DNA of 64,000 nucleotides from Chelativorans salis (GCF_025336525.1 NZ_JAOCZP010000005.1:186001-250000); one strand, 5' to 3'; positions 52,601 to 58,391 are shown, counted from the stretch's first letter. Notes: generated by a model from the sequence alone, not told the origin. Made by a program: numbers and translations.

Positions 52601-54892
52601 TCGCAGGTGGCGGAGCTTTCGATCAAGCAGTTGAAGGACTTGAGCGACGCCGATCTGCAGACGGAGCTCGCCGAGAGCCAGCTGCGCTTGATTCCGGCCA
52701 ATCGCATCCGGCATCTGAACGTGGCCGGTCTGAAGAATGAGCAGATCCCGTGGGTCACGGACGAGCAGGTGGCGGAACTTTCGACCAGGCAGTTGAAGGA
52801 CCTGAGCGAAGCCGGCCTGCAGACGGAGCTCACCGAGAGCCAGCTAGCTGCGATCCCTGCCAATCGCATTCGGCATCTGAACGTAGCCAGCCTGACGAAA
52901 GAGCAGATCCCGTGGCTCACGGACGAGCAAGTGGCGGCGCTTTCAAACAAGCAGTTGAAGGACCTGAGCGAAGCCGGCCTGCAGACGGAGCTCACCGAGG
53001 GCCAACTGCCCGCGATCCCTGCCAATCGCATCCGGAATCTGGACGTGGCCGGTCTGGAGAAGGAGCAGACCGGTTTAAAGCCGGAGCAGATCCCTTGGCT
53101 CACGCCCGAGCAAGTCGCCAACATAACGGCGGACCAATTTGCCAAGTTTACCGCGGAGCAGCTGAGAGCCTTCACGCTCGAGCAGGTCGAGCTCATCGAA
53201 CCCCACCAAAAGGCAAAGCTTGAGGGTAACGAAAAGGCCATTCTCGATCTCGATTATGTGTGCAACCTCTCGGTAGGGGAGATAGCCAAACTTCCTGTCG
53301 AGAAATGGGATGCTGCGGTCGGAACCCACCAGGTCGAGGCGTTCGCCGGCGACACGGTGGATACAAAAGCGGCTTTCGGAACGGCCCAGTTGCAAACGTT
53401 CACGGGCGATCAGATAAGAGCCATTCCGCTCAAGCGCATCAAATATGTGAACCTTGCGGCGTTCAAGCCGGAGCAGTTTCCGGAGTTCTCCCTCAGGCAG
53501 GTGCTCAAATTCACGCCTTATCAGATGGCCAGGCTCGATCGCCGACATCTGGGAGCGTTCACATCCGCACAAAAGAGGGTGTTGAAATCCATTCAGACGG
53601 TTTTGCTGGATGCCGATCAACTGGCCGCCCTCGACGGGTACAAGGCACCCTCCCGCATGCGGAAAGCCGTGGCTAAGGCCAGGGCAAAAGGAGCCACCGA
53701 CTTTGTCATAGCGGGAACCGCAACCGGCACCTTGGCGACCGTTTGGAACGTCTTGTCGGACGATGTCAAGGTAGTCCTCAGCGCCGGCATTATATTGCGC
53801 GGCATCAGCCTCATCGCAAAGGAGACGTTTCCTACCTTCACCCCCCCGCACAGCCCTCTGGGCCGGGCTCTGAGGGGTCTCGATTTCCTGACCCTCCCAC
53901 CCAACATAGCCAACGGTTTCCTCAAGCCCGACTTCGCCAATCTCACCATCCACTCCGGCAACTTTTTGTACGCTATGAAATCCTCCAGGGAGGCCCGGAC
54001 GGGGCAAAGGGCTTTTGGACGGGTGGACTATTGGGCGCTTCCCTTGTTTTTCGGCGGCAGCGTCAAGTATACTTGGGATTCCGCTTTAGGGTCGGGAGGA
54101 GGCCAAGACCTGTCGGGCATCTCCCCGGACTGGTTGGGCTTTATTCCAGACGCCTTGAATACCGTTCCGGGAGCAGCGGACACCGTCGCGGGGGCAATGT
54201 TCACGGCCGGAGCGTTCTATCTAGGATATCAGGCGTTCTTTCCACCGAAAAAGGAGAATCCGATAGCGCCGCGCATCGTCGATGGCGTTCTTTTTGGTGG
54301 CGGTATGATCCTGCTTGGAGCGATGGGGATCTCGAAATCGCTTGATGACAAAGCCGAGGAGGCCGAAGAAGAGGAAAGGGAGGCCGAACTCCCGCCGCCG
54401 GAAGAACCGGAAGAGCCAACACCGCCGGAGGAACCCGACGAGCCGGAAGAGCCGCTGCCACAGCTCGTCGTCACCACCGAGGACGGGCTTGCTATGCGGG
54501 AGGAGCCAACGGACCAGTCCGAAAGGCTTGCGGTCCTGCGGCCGGGTTCGCTGGTTCACGAGACGGGCGAACGCAAGACCGACGAGGCAGGCACCGAGTG
54601 GGTGTTGGTCACCGGTTATGGATGGGACGGCGTGGAGCATCAGGGCTGGGCGAAGGCATCCTTTCTGGCGCCTCACGCCGACGGCGCCCAGAATGAGCAG
54701 GGCCGTTTCAATCCGGAGCTCGAAAACGACGGTTATGACTGGGTGGACGTGCAGCCGGGGCAAGACATCGGGACCATTGCACGAGAGAATTCGGTCGATG
54801 TTGCCGAAACGGTTCTGTTGAACATGGACCATATCATCAACCCCGCGGTGGTCTTCGCGGGAGACAGGATTTATCTTCCGGCTTCCGAGTGA
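37643..54892 (+). CDS. Giant modular protein (5749 aa) with metalloprotease-like, MidA-like methyltransferase, SH3b and LysM domains
   Basis: ATG 37643 has GGAGG nine bases upstream and the frame is open for 17.25 kb. There is no signal peptide and the N-terminus is Ser-rich. Order (residues): EGKSI module ~90-130; LysM ~170-222 (YKVQEGDTLWDIAEAYGV); acidic helical region to ~1150; DUF4781-like hydrophobic core ~1160-1580; three 91-residue repeats ~1714-1980; HEAEH at 2403; possible His2595/Cys2635 module (VFWGCLDGT); an AT-rich insert ~2985-3110; HEILH at 3279; HELRH at 3542; MidA/NDUFAF7-like methyltransferase ~4155-4545 (IVEQGAGNGTLARD, SSELVDEFPVHRAV, LTIDYGKPG); octads ~4600-4640; four 54-residue repeats ~4927-5142; hydrophobic region ~5345-5600; Pro/Glu linker; SH3b ~5615-5680; LysM ~5697-5749. 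The scaffold is shared with the 2289-residue protein at 25506. Function is not known; the mix of host-modifying-type enzyme folds suggests an effector or polymorphic toxin. Confidence 0.9.
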   Translation: MVVARVSKQASKLLAEAGSSSSKEATRFRDQVHLAGTMVSRTLGQKQGQPISPSDSTTNVDSHFFVTATDGGTDVHAQNDGSEESEPASILEEVKEGKSIQQVAEELGMTRDEVIEELEAAGYEVETSETGPIGSEMRVTTIEDPESGETITEYYKYDGTYDIVVDGEPEEYKVQEGDTLWDIAEAYGVTLDDLKETNPELFDDAHDGGDLIHPGETVVIDDGAGTASGEEAAGAALDEAMAEVDAALEESGFWDDFISQWAEEHEDSYIDANGKLVVPDGQDEELQAALEEEYQDWLDKHPEEAKALNAAQADYYTAVMLELRLAALEAERLGEDPNQAIEDTANEIRERDTNGQDETAVEAIDAAEQQVLGESQEVRAAQVEYGTALDELEQAAAGLEDGKELSDEHRKEMEELALALAEALGEELPVHFDAGDERFVTLSDAELTAFVLDKFGALDEAGRATLAEALGVEASEIESALTALGEAIDQQVSDLERSVLEEMAGLLGVTAPNAGPYRPGEQTLADLSGEELRKLIHDALDKLEDTDSAGGALDSLDETVLEELAGTLLETLDEDGRNQLAETLGVEPDELGTVLSDPGTLAEALGAVDEQAVTDAFDDKLISMAAEEVSTALGDNPYVNTLMFSDEYSPGIIDQIAIDLQAGELGRIIEEIDPDELSGVEKELWEAGDQASVALLRQLEVSFVESQDVRPEGSGLNYGDECIYAIVDGERLRLSGAEEELLKNGDATTLALFLKAGFRFEGSSGSSIRLAFDGVSYANVEDQIGSLERSELEELAEQLGVTANAGPLTPDELQTLADLSDGELRALVLDHLEDSDDLPDGLNPTLADLTQKLVDEGGSAQDPLALAEGLEEMLAQAKGNSDVLATIAGTLWWYGNDAESLAADAAAAGALRLEHTAEQVSALMAEGKEEGARQLLTANMDAVLSEEERAILWQQVGLKHFGQDYWEEELDAIITASEGKSSFAEDLADWFRSIEDTISPEMAHIILPLVEDKVDLDQIDLYDGDFFAALSAIVSVAEQRADPTRSTSWAVGMAEWLLQPTESHPYGYQFGLSALTNAITQGSGSALAEAYTALANDKEFLEDWDYQEWVSAIEEAKQHPDAMADYSAQQHTYFQNNAHNIVPDYFDRIMSQESIGEEQEVVYSDELRDLIAAGMDLDWRNNEVDRETVDFIMAQMFIEAGIDEENREDTPITVTVIPYIYAAERDGWATGALFAVDGPDTQISYRNGRATRTVPNEFVIDGGVMANLASQAMTEGVEIDAITKEQPWLFDSVKNFQDKNYLDEEGLLYLPHGLGEQYGLEMDLFGPSAGHDVQVGTTVAAIETTGEKWMKGVEVAVTVASFAAMFVPVGGPLLSGLLRGASAGLLKATGLGLGATRLTQYSAGVGLWAGNATRFTNWFTKASPALLPGKMTPLWATLWGSTVYTAVDGAYRLGQMKRLGMDSGWSNRMARNIYLDMIGAGAGGVAMGGSWFLTRLLARTGPGIVSTGAKAAYWGTQTANAIDLGIGAYLMPDGVRHLGQAGEEASAWERLMTVMGGAMLVMGGVGMRQEIVHFNAHRKRTSGEHILTPVDEAAKDGSPTDWLQAAGALRPQLVEERMQHHWYLWYESEGKKPESEKKSKEDFRVAAEDEVDGVLLNGWIGKQRQAEDGETDNTAPQVQAAAAAELYWYVVAGQARDEWVRVGEPEDKAPKDFLPDAANNFYQQWVERLAGKGASDELIEHTAAEFNRALLDVQIENRRSEDGELKEDDNANRLQAAVELLPSLLHPYRGLLAPRRDGKDEDELLNETFSTIYRTFVEHVAGPGVSDERIRQVADAFHRTLFDRQAENLQTKDGEPKEDDTTYRLQAVTTLFPSLHQPYSALLASRSGGKSEDGFIDGALYDIYRSSIEYIAGDGASDELIGQAAAEFHQTIVQQQANAQQLKEVGSLDGDQGRFLASAARELSPWSTASLADLLRRRAGATDDAWGDFYKEADEIILAASDEQRIDYLWELAGKKGQREDYRDQAEREVDIILDLAPTSRRSNPNSVGGESATLSSDDVTNELIAHRKDGTSDAIPAKTEWNAVRIHDPRTGAIVEAWAGPEALSQLEPLINVYGFLDASHIVAAPDERIEGVQLPGEGPKFFLIEDRQSGRRQLLALQSGDQLSADPEAAHTSAYAPVLGNLHGPHVAQAQAPLPESVQPVEPSNDNAHDGYAGQQDNGRHEADDEAGSETVTDLEATFAAWAKRPVWGAGTLNRAELVLAARRVIPDGGSEPTDYAAYGEAWTSEEVELYRDQVLLESFGEPERKEGSIPTPPQNLQHINIIREEDWDDNVIQIEKELRSQGIEIELYDRATGKALVDGLTLFNEHTRMAVVSYVKGNPPPAKDADRTSVTPADPEILIHEAEHGAGGANFRLATTALRPSWEGLKPDHAAEQFDNLYEAVVDWRTRRKVKKQRELHPEWFRDADGNDKLLTDSPYNVDAVERLLKKIAAAHYRNTPGARAKAEELLDKAFHDDEEALATVKDIATKSMDEVNGAVTQAAPRTGEGGDLPRRRRGDLNYLGERSVTVDGEPIDVQTLTVPAPEDAFVVIADHDTFMDNNGKLKDPEAVKQLVEDIRNHKNYSEGQDIVFWGCLDGTRTHERQGDPFSTSLAREVANRLGARVHAIDGTIELGEEVKITPRDKHVVDPRVRERPNLPLVEVKENGVDKPVNRQFQDAYAAQRSYWLGENRPRRHIPDPFSEQVLKKGARVEGEDGKLQPVDSRMLGAFEESNLPPTPAESLAEVDFYLARLKKDQPQQFDALLDSPRQMAQAVKTWHGVRGRGYGPDFYTRLEDWFTRQEGDPVTIRAAKLADFLEQTDHFIVIIDDEALAQTLAMGPEADFQPRPIDPGLLGGAEANEPAGKMEPGQSDRTGAPDTTFEQAWANLQNGTVSESEYQLLLRAIDNERRQRMLNGDQDPGYSVFKSRAEEILRSIPSTEIPQGANGKIIDVKTSEHNTAVRNIINLSILIARVEIHHFNKDNSQKSVLSIAPILPFNNFSKLTLSLHFIINLRRDSKENSQNIVLRDADHYYTQFLQNWQNQFPPRRFMSYLSDLAALHYDKMKVRQKKKELRGEEIDYRLEESDYSAAPPGGRSWAHLGARHYRRYAGIMEDRDGLPLLLVTELPRSIQPKDTSAESYSPTSWTQDSLNEFTDTLLHILPDLYSTVLPHFSEGRFSLAGLPNINLKAPESWKATVRTHGKNIVDPDKDNAFTVYDKRTGEAKAIYVKSTASADDVAHEILHALIAPELRNLLTGLELKHGSNMHESMIEGLTRRLRSRYPGLFGPDKNRGYAEEVRAFEKVIEHIDTKRGAKHHIGSDAEQVIWGALFGDLMCRGIVLESIDEAVKPSETDVAKENPNALRVAARSGEPSGDQEQTGAIGDPSSRDISFDDWNGSIEGKTPDLSFRDGDFNLFVEELIYSPAGSKLRALGADLDTLAYNLRVVFSQSPTLQQLWNKAILRGGVEIVLPGAMTLYRRDTKQIIFELDRLLWPVEFALVLGHELRHAINHSLIKIDLPGSASNPILPLLNRWDEQGGPRTAEIIAHGTEAGLLEEAYATLAGDLAVRDDLVRAGITIPPKIDEYYIEHGMLRTREQYCNGELNWLEATQQLRETVAQRIPSGAKSTYREHFAAGVEEIWRNISEGNGGRPTGWQTSFRAWDRPWSAEEASQYIEKTADDVRAGLELPEEQRFGSGFVKPVDTEEWAQQPHAEGRHAYAYSRFDNGKPRGIIAEIAPPGTETPVDSGDLVHSLVDASAHDEFRHRAVSLHPNFYKAALEWITTRISGQTGYCHDSTVFIDGVIEAAVKMHAETHDLGDLSDFPRVANILKQEIERQLIRAFAHGELETWEMFKQAAQNVGMRDLALSDAAYIRLQMLDLFIKTTLGEKRHYSLSTPVVYPYSVKAFYDEFGSVDKFLRKIEGERQSLIAVDVPGSDNAHAPTGGNDEARQALRWEPYNPMFENAYISQIYGFRQYFRIPKEFDEDLKQHGRYFRAQLGVRVPFHDKLKGWQPGNPIVLDIFSSNGQDRLLAQEVADKAGVEVIFPKEDDPSQWEMVEPSSQHISDVPAPRPDGTPPQSDNGPRDLSAAAAPAEWPSNKPNIPAIFRNLQTWQASKKRPTPSELLKNYASPVTVDLLGGQVPQAEEIAAESMVAGLVDPQFRSALAEHIRSQGKVTFADFWELTLYTGTDGEGGYYNSGTVAIGGDTSDHFRTAPEVSPAFGYTLGSALAEMYEAMGASDRFTIVEQGAGNGTLARDIIDMLRVEHPEIYRVLNYVIVERSQALITRQRAKLEGENRVSWADALPRNLQGVILSSELVDEFPVHRAVRHPDGRIEEIYVTVDDNDRFIEKRGEPSPELNAALRELAARQLLNPPDTQQEQDLTVSAKAIAWMKELDGALTKGFVLTIDYGKPGDMWRKPYSFYRKARPVEWAYRYPGAIDITAKVDPKVLSQLGEQIGLQPARSIGTPDKGFESQEDFLRRHGLGAKINAASGAERINLMSLCAHFPSFFALTQEKNIPPVEAGQVDPGKGEHPQPAEDETDASTPKPGDSTLPATNPRPLKSLTPGELAALTPEEIDTLTRDDLLLLSDEQLQALLPEKSGKLKRVLVADPERSDKLVVALIDKRLPFLQDPEHVPDPRIIDAKYIRPSDKPSLQENWKKGPWLDLHRNSDGTYMLMPVMGGGAPTPAESLAGKDFNLQDLKDDQQQQFYNLLNSPEDMAQAVRAADRANGTQREPGFYSDLENRFYQEVGASDAVRELRLANLLQTGGETAAIQNLSADDVANLLADDWQDFSDAGLQALNAWQIGAIPEEFIGFIDVGACTPWQISQFTAEQVGNIPPEQMATLSGDHLGAFTVGHVKTLNAQQVGAIPTEHIRYLDVASLKEEQIPCLTGEQVAELLIGQLRGLRDTGLQTELIESQLAAIPAKRIWYLDVASLKEEQIPWLTDSQVAELSIKQLKDLSDADLQTELAESQLRLIPANRIRHLNVAGLKNEQIPWVTDEQVAELSTRQLKDLSEAGLQTELTESQLAAIPANRIRHLNVASLTKEQIPWLTDEQVAALSNKQLKDLSEAGLQTELTEGQLPAIPANRIRNLDVAGLEKEQTGLKPEQIPWLTPEQVANITADQFAKFTAEQLRAFTLEQVELIEPHQKAKLEGNEKAILDLDYVCNLSVGEIAKLPVEKWDAAVGTHQVEAFAGDTVDTKAAFGTAQLQTFTGDQIRAIPLKRIKYVNLAAFKPEQFPEFSLRQVLKFTPYQMARLDRRHLGAFTSAQKRVLKSIQTVLLDADQLAALDGYKAPSRMRKAVAKARAKGATDFVIAGTATGTLATVWNVLSDDVKVVLSAGIILRGISLIAKETFPTFTPPHSPLGRALRGLDFLTLPPNIANGFLKPDFANLTIHSGNFLYAMKSSREARTGQRAFGRVDYWALPLFFGGSVKYTWDSALGSGGGQDLSGISPDWLGFIPDALNTVPGAADTVAGAMFTAGAFYLGYQAFFPPKKENPIAPRIVDGVLFGGGMILLGAMGISKSLDDKAEEAEEEEREAELPPPEEPEEPTPPEEPDEPEEPLPQLVVTTEDGLAMREEPTDQSERLAVLRPGSLVHETGERKTDEAGTEWVLVTGYGWDGVEHQGWAKASFLAPHADGAQNEQGRFNPELENDGYDWVDVQPGQDIGTIARENSVDVAETVLLNMDHIINPAVVFAGDRIYLPASE
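42782..43590 (+). repeat. Three tandem 273-bp (91-aa) repeats in the giant gene
   Basis: The anchor GASDELIEHTAAEF recurs as GVSDERIRQVADAF and GASDELIGQAAAEF with starts at 42842, 43115 and 43388, exactly 273 bp apart. Each unit also has FYxxxVExxAG before and a PSLxxPYxxLLAxR segment after the anchor. The units have diverged in sequence but not in length. A weaker fourth copy may follow to about 43700. Confidence 0.85.
46590..47000 (+). other. AT-rich in-frame island in the giant gene
   Basis: GC content drops sharply by eye (to roughly a third near 46620-46860) inside a gene that is otherwise GC-rich. The frame stays open and encodes Ile/Asn/Lys-rich sequence (NIINLSILIARVEIHHF, then RDADHYYTQFLQNWQNQF). 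It lies just before the HEILH metallopeptidase-like module. It looks like a segment acquired from a low-GC source. A milder drop occurs near 49425-49525. Confidence 0.8.
52421..53068 (+). repeat. Four tandem 162-bp (54-aa) repeats in the giant gene
   Basis: IPCLTGEQVAELL, IPWLTDSQVAELS, IPWVTDEQVAELS and IPWLTDEQVAALS start at 52421, 52583, 52745 and 52907, exactly 162 bp apart. Each unit continues KQLKDLSxAxLQTEL, ESQLxxIPANRIRxL, NVAxLKxEQ. Units are about 80% identical in DNA, so recent. A fifth start at 53090 is offset by 21 extra bases. Each unit looks built from the same octad theme as the array in the 2289-residue protein. Confidence 0.92.
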
Positions 54893-54908
54893 ATGAGCCG
54901 GCGGACTC

Positions 54909-55931
54909 TCAATGTTGCAATTCGGAAATATCGGCAGATGCGTTGTGATCTACGCGTTCGACGGAAACGCTTTTGGCCGAGATCTCGAGTTCCTCTTTCA
55001 TCCACGATGCAAACTGTGCCGTGATTCCGGAGTCGCCGACGGGTTCTAAGGTGAGAAGACGGTACTTGGCGCCAGGAGCTGCAGCGGGGCCAAACGGGCG
55101 CATGAGATGTCCACCGACGAGGTGGTCGGCGGCGAGAATGGATCGCCCCATGGCTAACCCTTGATCCAAAAGAGCCGCCCGCATTGCCATTTGGGCGAGA
55201 TTATAGTGCTGGCCGCGATCAGCATCGATGTTCGAAGCGCCCTGTGCTTCGATCCAGCTGCGCCATTCAATGCAACGCTCGGCGCCCACCCACGGCTCGA
55301 GATCATGAAGCAAGGTAAGCCGGTCCAGTTCAGAAATTTGATCAAATTGGTTGTTGTTGCGCCAATAGGCGCCAGTGCAGACTGGAAAGATTTGTTCCTC
55401 AAACAGATCGATCACGTGCAGGTCGTGGTAGGTGTCGCGATCATAGCGTATCGCCACATCTATGTTTTCATTCAGCATGACCTCTCGGTTCATCCGATGA
55501 AACTCAGCTCGAATTTGAATTTTCGTATTCTTGGATGAACCGTGCCAAGAGTTCAGCCTTGGCAGCAACCACTCCATTGAGAGCGAGGGTATACAACTGA
55601 CGACTAGACTCGTCTGCTGACGTTCCCGAACGAATGTCGCGATCTTGGCCTCAATGTCATGAAAGGATCCGTTGATGACTGCAAACAGATCCTCTCCGGC
55701 AGCAGTCAAAGTAACTCCGCGTCCGACCCTGGCAAATAATTTGGCGCCAAGCCGATGCTCAAGCTGCCTGATGCGTTGGCTGACGGCGCCCTGAGTAACG
55801 TAAAGTTCTCGGGCCGCGGTGCCGAAACCTTTCTGACGCGCCACAACTGTGAAAAACCAGAGGCTTCCGATCAGCGAAGTATCGAGGCCACGAAAATCGT
55901 TAGCTGATCTTATCGGAGGGCTAATATTCAT
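54909..55931 (-). CDS. LysR-family transcriptional regulator (GcvA-like)
   Basis: A 340-residue regulator. From ATG 55931 (MNISPPIRSANDFRG) it has the winged helix-turn-helix FGTAARELYVTQGAVSQRIR and LEHRLGAKLFARVGRGVTL, then an effector domain. The frame is open to 56093, but that extension lacks a ribosome site and looks non-coding. It ends 16 bases from the stop of the giant gene, convergently, and is divergent from the sugar MFS gene at 56193, which it may control. Confidence 0.9.
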   Translation of the reverse strand: MNISPPIRSANDFRGLDTSLIGSLWFFTVVARQKGFGTAARELYVTQGAVSQRIRQLEHRLGAKLFARVGRGVTLTAAGEDLFAVINGSFHDIEAKIATFVRERQQTSLVVSCIPSLSMEWLLPRLNSWHGSSKNTKIQIRAEFHRMNREVMLNENIDVAIRYDRDTYHDLHVIDLFEEQIFPVCTGAYWRNNNQFDQISELDRLTLLHDLEPWVGAERCIEWRSWIEAQGASNIDADRGQHYNLAQMAMRAALLDQGLAMGRSILAADHLVGGHLMRPFGPAAAPGAKYRLLTLEPVGDSGITAQFASWMKEELEISAKSVSVERVDHNASADISELQH

Positions 55932-56192
55932 CGTTTGCTTCCGACGCCCCTCAATGGAAAGATAGTCCACAAAGACCATAACAGTAATGCCAGCATTACC
56001 GAAATCCATATGGATTTTTCGGCTTTCTTTTTTCGTCCCAACAACGGCGGCATGGACGGCTTGAAACCCGTCCTGATGATTTTGTCTGAGCAAATTGCGG
56101 CAGATCCGCAGTGCCTCCAGGGAGAGAAGAATATGACAGACGGGCGGCGAAACGCGCCCGGACTTCCGGCCAGGATTGTGCAGGAGTAACCC

Positions 56193-57503
56193 ATGCCTAT
56201 AACCGCCGTTTCAGAGATCGAACCGTCCGTCTCCTCTGCAAAGGCAAGTCACCGAGCCGCGCTCGGCGTTCTTGCCTCGCTCTTCTTTATTTGGGGTTTC
56301 ATCACTGTCATCAACAACACGCTGCTTCCGCATCTGCGCAGCGTATTCGTCCTCGATTACACGCGGACGACACTGATCCAGTCCGTCTGGTTCATTGCCT
56401 ATTTTCTCGTTTCGATTCCATCGGCAAAATTGATCGAGCGAATCGGCTACCAGCGCTCTCTCGTGACCGGCCTGATGCTGATGGCCGTCGGCTCGCTGAT
56501 GATGCTGCCCGCCTCAATGGTGCCGTCCTACTGGCTGGTGGTGACCGCATTGTTTGTTATCGCGAGCGGAATCACATTGCTCCAGGTTGCGGCGAACCCT
56601 TATGTCGCCGTGATCGGCTCGCCGGAGACCTCCTCGTCGCGCCTCAATTTCGTCCAAGCGTTCAACGCCCTTGGAACGACGCTGGCGCCGCTGTTCGGCG
56701 GCTATCTCATCCTCGCACGATCGACATCGGGCACGGCCGAGGCCGGAGCTGTCCTAACCGAGGCCGAGCGGCTGGCGGATGCGCAAGCCGTGCAGCTTCC
56801 TTATCTGATCGTCGCGGGCGTGCTCGTCGTTCTGGCAATCATTGTCGCAATGTTCCGGCTGCCGGACATTAGCGCCGAAAACCGCCGCGCTTCGGCCGAA
56901 GAGCGACGCAAGCATTCTCTCTGGCGCCACCGCAATCTCGTCTTCGGTGTACCCGCCATCTTCGTCGCCCTCATTGCCGAAATAGGCGTTTCCAACCTGT
57001 TCATCAATTTCATTTCCCTGCCAGAGATCGGCAACATGACCCATGCCGATGCCCCACATTATCTCTTGCTCCTCTGGGGCGGGATGATGGTCGGACGTTT
57101 CGGGGGTAGTTATCTGATGCGCATCTGGAGTGCGGAAACTATCCTTGCCTGGTTCAGCATTGGCGCGTTCGCGGTCATGATGATCACCGTTCTCGCGTCA
57201 GGGTCGGTTGCCATGTGGTCGTTGATCCTCGTCGGCCTGTTCCACTCAATCATGTTCCCGACGATCTTCACGCTCGGCATTCGTGGTCTCGGGCCGCTCA
57301 CCGAGGAGGGGTCGGGGTTGCTCACCATGGCGATTTCCGGCGGTGCGCTGGTAGTCGTGCAGGGCTGGCTTGCCGATCTTTACGGGCTTCAGCTTTCCTT
57401 CCTGCTCATCGCGGCCTGCGAGATATATGTGCTGTTTTATGCACTGTGGGGCAGCAGGCCGACTGAGGTCCTGCCAAAGAAGAAGGTGGCCCTTACGGCC
57501 TAA
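56193..57503 (+). CDS. FucP/GluP-type sugar:H+ symporter (MFS)
   Basis: A 436-residue, 12-helix transporter. FFIWGFITVINNTLLPHLRS near residue 35 and QVAANPYVAVIGSPETSSSR near residue 135 are hallmarks of the FucP/glucose-galactose family. GGAG lies before the ATG. Such carriers import L-fucose, glucose or galactose with protons. A convergent RpiR sugar-phosphate-sensing regulator 70 bases downstream supports a sugar role. Substrate not determined. Confidence 0.9.
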   Translation: MPITAVSEIEPSVSSAKASHRAALGVLASLFFIWGFITVINNTLLPHLRSVFVLDYTRTTLIQSVWFIAYFLVSIPSAKLIERIGYQRSLVTGLMLMAVGSLMMLPASMVPSYWLVVTALFVIASGITLLQVAANPYVAVIGSPETSSSRLNFVQAFNALGTTLAPLFGGYLILARSTSGTAEAGAVLTEAERLADAQAVQLPYLIVAGVLVVLAIIVAMFRLPDISAENRRASAEERRKHSLWRHRNLVFGVPAIFVALIAEIGVSNLFINFISLPEIGNMTHADAPHYLLLLWGGMMVGRFGGSYLMRIWSAETILAWFSIGAFAVMMITVLASGSVAMWSLILVGLFHSIMFPTIFTLGIRGLGPLTEEGSGLLTMAISGGALVVVQGWLADLYGLQLSFLLIAACEIYVLFYALWGSRPTEVLPKKKVALTA

Positions 57504-57572
57504 TAATACATCTATAGGTCGTCTAGTGGCGCTTGGGGCCAATCGCCGGGCGATGCGAGCGGGCAACAGGTA

Positions 57573-58391
57573 TTAGGCAGCCGCCTCTTCAGCCTTTGTA
57601 CCCATCTTTTGCGCGGTCAGGGTGGCAAGGATTTCTGTTGCCGCCACGGCGGTCGTCATACTGGGAAAGAACGAGTGCGCATTCGTCGGGACGACAATAC
57701 CGCTGCGGGCTGTTCGATGCAGTGGTGATGTCTCACTGTCAGTGATCGCGACAATCGCAACGCCGCGGCGCGCCATCTGTCGGGCAAGCTTGTCCGTTGC
57801 TTGGGAATAAGGCGCGAAATTCGCTACAAGCATGGCATCGCCTGCTCTTGCACCGGGAGTGGCATCGGCTTCGTTTTCGGGTGCCAAATTGACCATTGCC
57901 GCATGCTTATCCAGCCGGAACATCACCTCGGCGAAGTAGCAAGCGATCATCTCGCTCGACTGCAAACCGAAACAGAACCGCCGGCGCGCTGAGGCGAGTA
58001 CGCTGGCCGCCGCTAGAAGCTGCTCGGCGCTTGGAGCACAACCCAAGCTCGTCATTTGAGCGGTTAGGGAATGGGCAACTCCAGTAACAGCGGAATTGCC
58101 TTTTCCAATCCCCGGCTGCCTGGAGTCGATCTTCTTATATCGGATGCTGCCGGATTCTCGCCAGGCCTGAGCACAAATCGCGCGCAGATCATCATAGCTG
58201 TCCAACCCGAGCCAGGCCGCGAGCCTGATCATTGTCGAATGTGAGACCCCTGCCCGGCGCCCTTGCTCGCGCATCGACATCCATGCAACCTCTGTTGGGT
58301 GCTCTAGGACGAACCGTGCGGCCGTACGAAGCCGTGGCGGCATCGCGTCGAATTCCTCCAACAACAGGTCAGCTAGAGGGCTTTTCTCCAT
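57573..58391 (-). CDS. RpiR/MurR-family transcriptional regulator, copy 2
   Basis: A 272-residue regulator with HTH_6 (MSMREQGRRAGVSHSTMIRL) and SIS domains (DAMLVANFAPYSQATDKLAR). It is a close paralog of the gene at 34740-35591, in the same orientation 23 kb away. The ATG context and the leader after it (GCTACC, then TGAAAA) are also similar. It faces the FucP-type transporter gene and may control it. The C-terminus ends in an Ala/Glu run. Confidence 0.92.
   Translation of the reverse strand: MEKSPLADLLLEEFDAMPPRLRTAARFVLEHPTEVAWMSMREQGRRAGVSHSTMIRLAAWLGLDSYDDLRAICAQAWRESGSIRYKKIDSRQPGIGKGNSAVTGVAHSLTAQMTSLGCAPSAEQLLAAASVLASARRRFCFGLQSSEMIACYFAEVMFRLDKHAAMVNLAPENEADATPGARAGDAMLVANFAPYSQATDKLARQMARRGVAIVAITDSETSPLHRTARSGIVVPTNAHSFFPSMTTAVAATEILATLTAQKMGTKAEEAAA

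Noticed and set aside
37643-54892. A giant NRPS/PKS megasynthase.
   Set aside because: There are no adenylation, ketosynthase, condensation or carrier-protein motifs. The methyltransferase alone does not support it.
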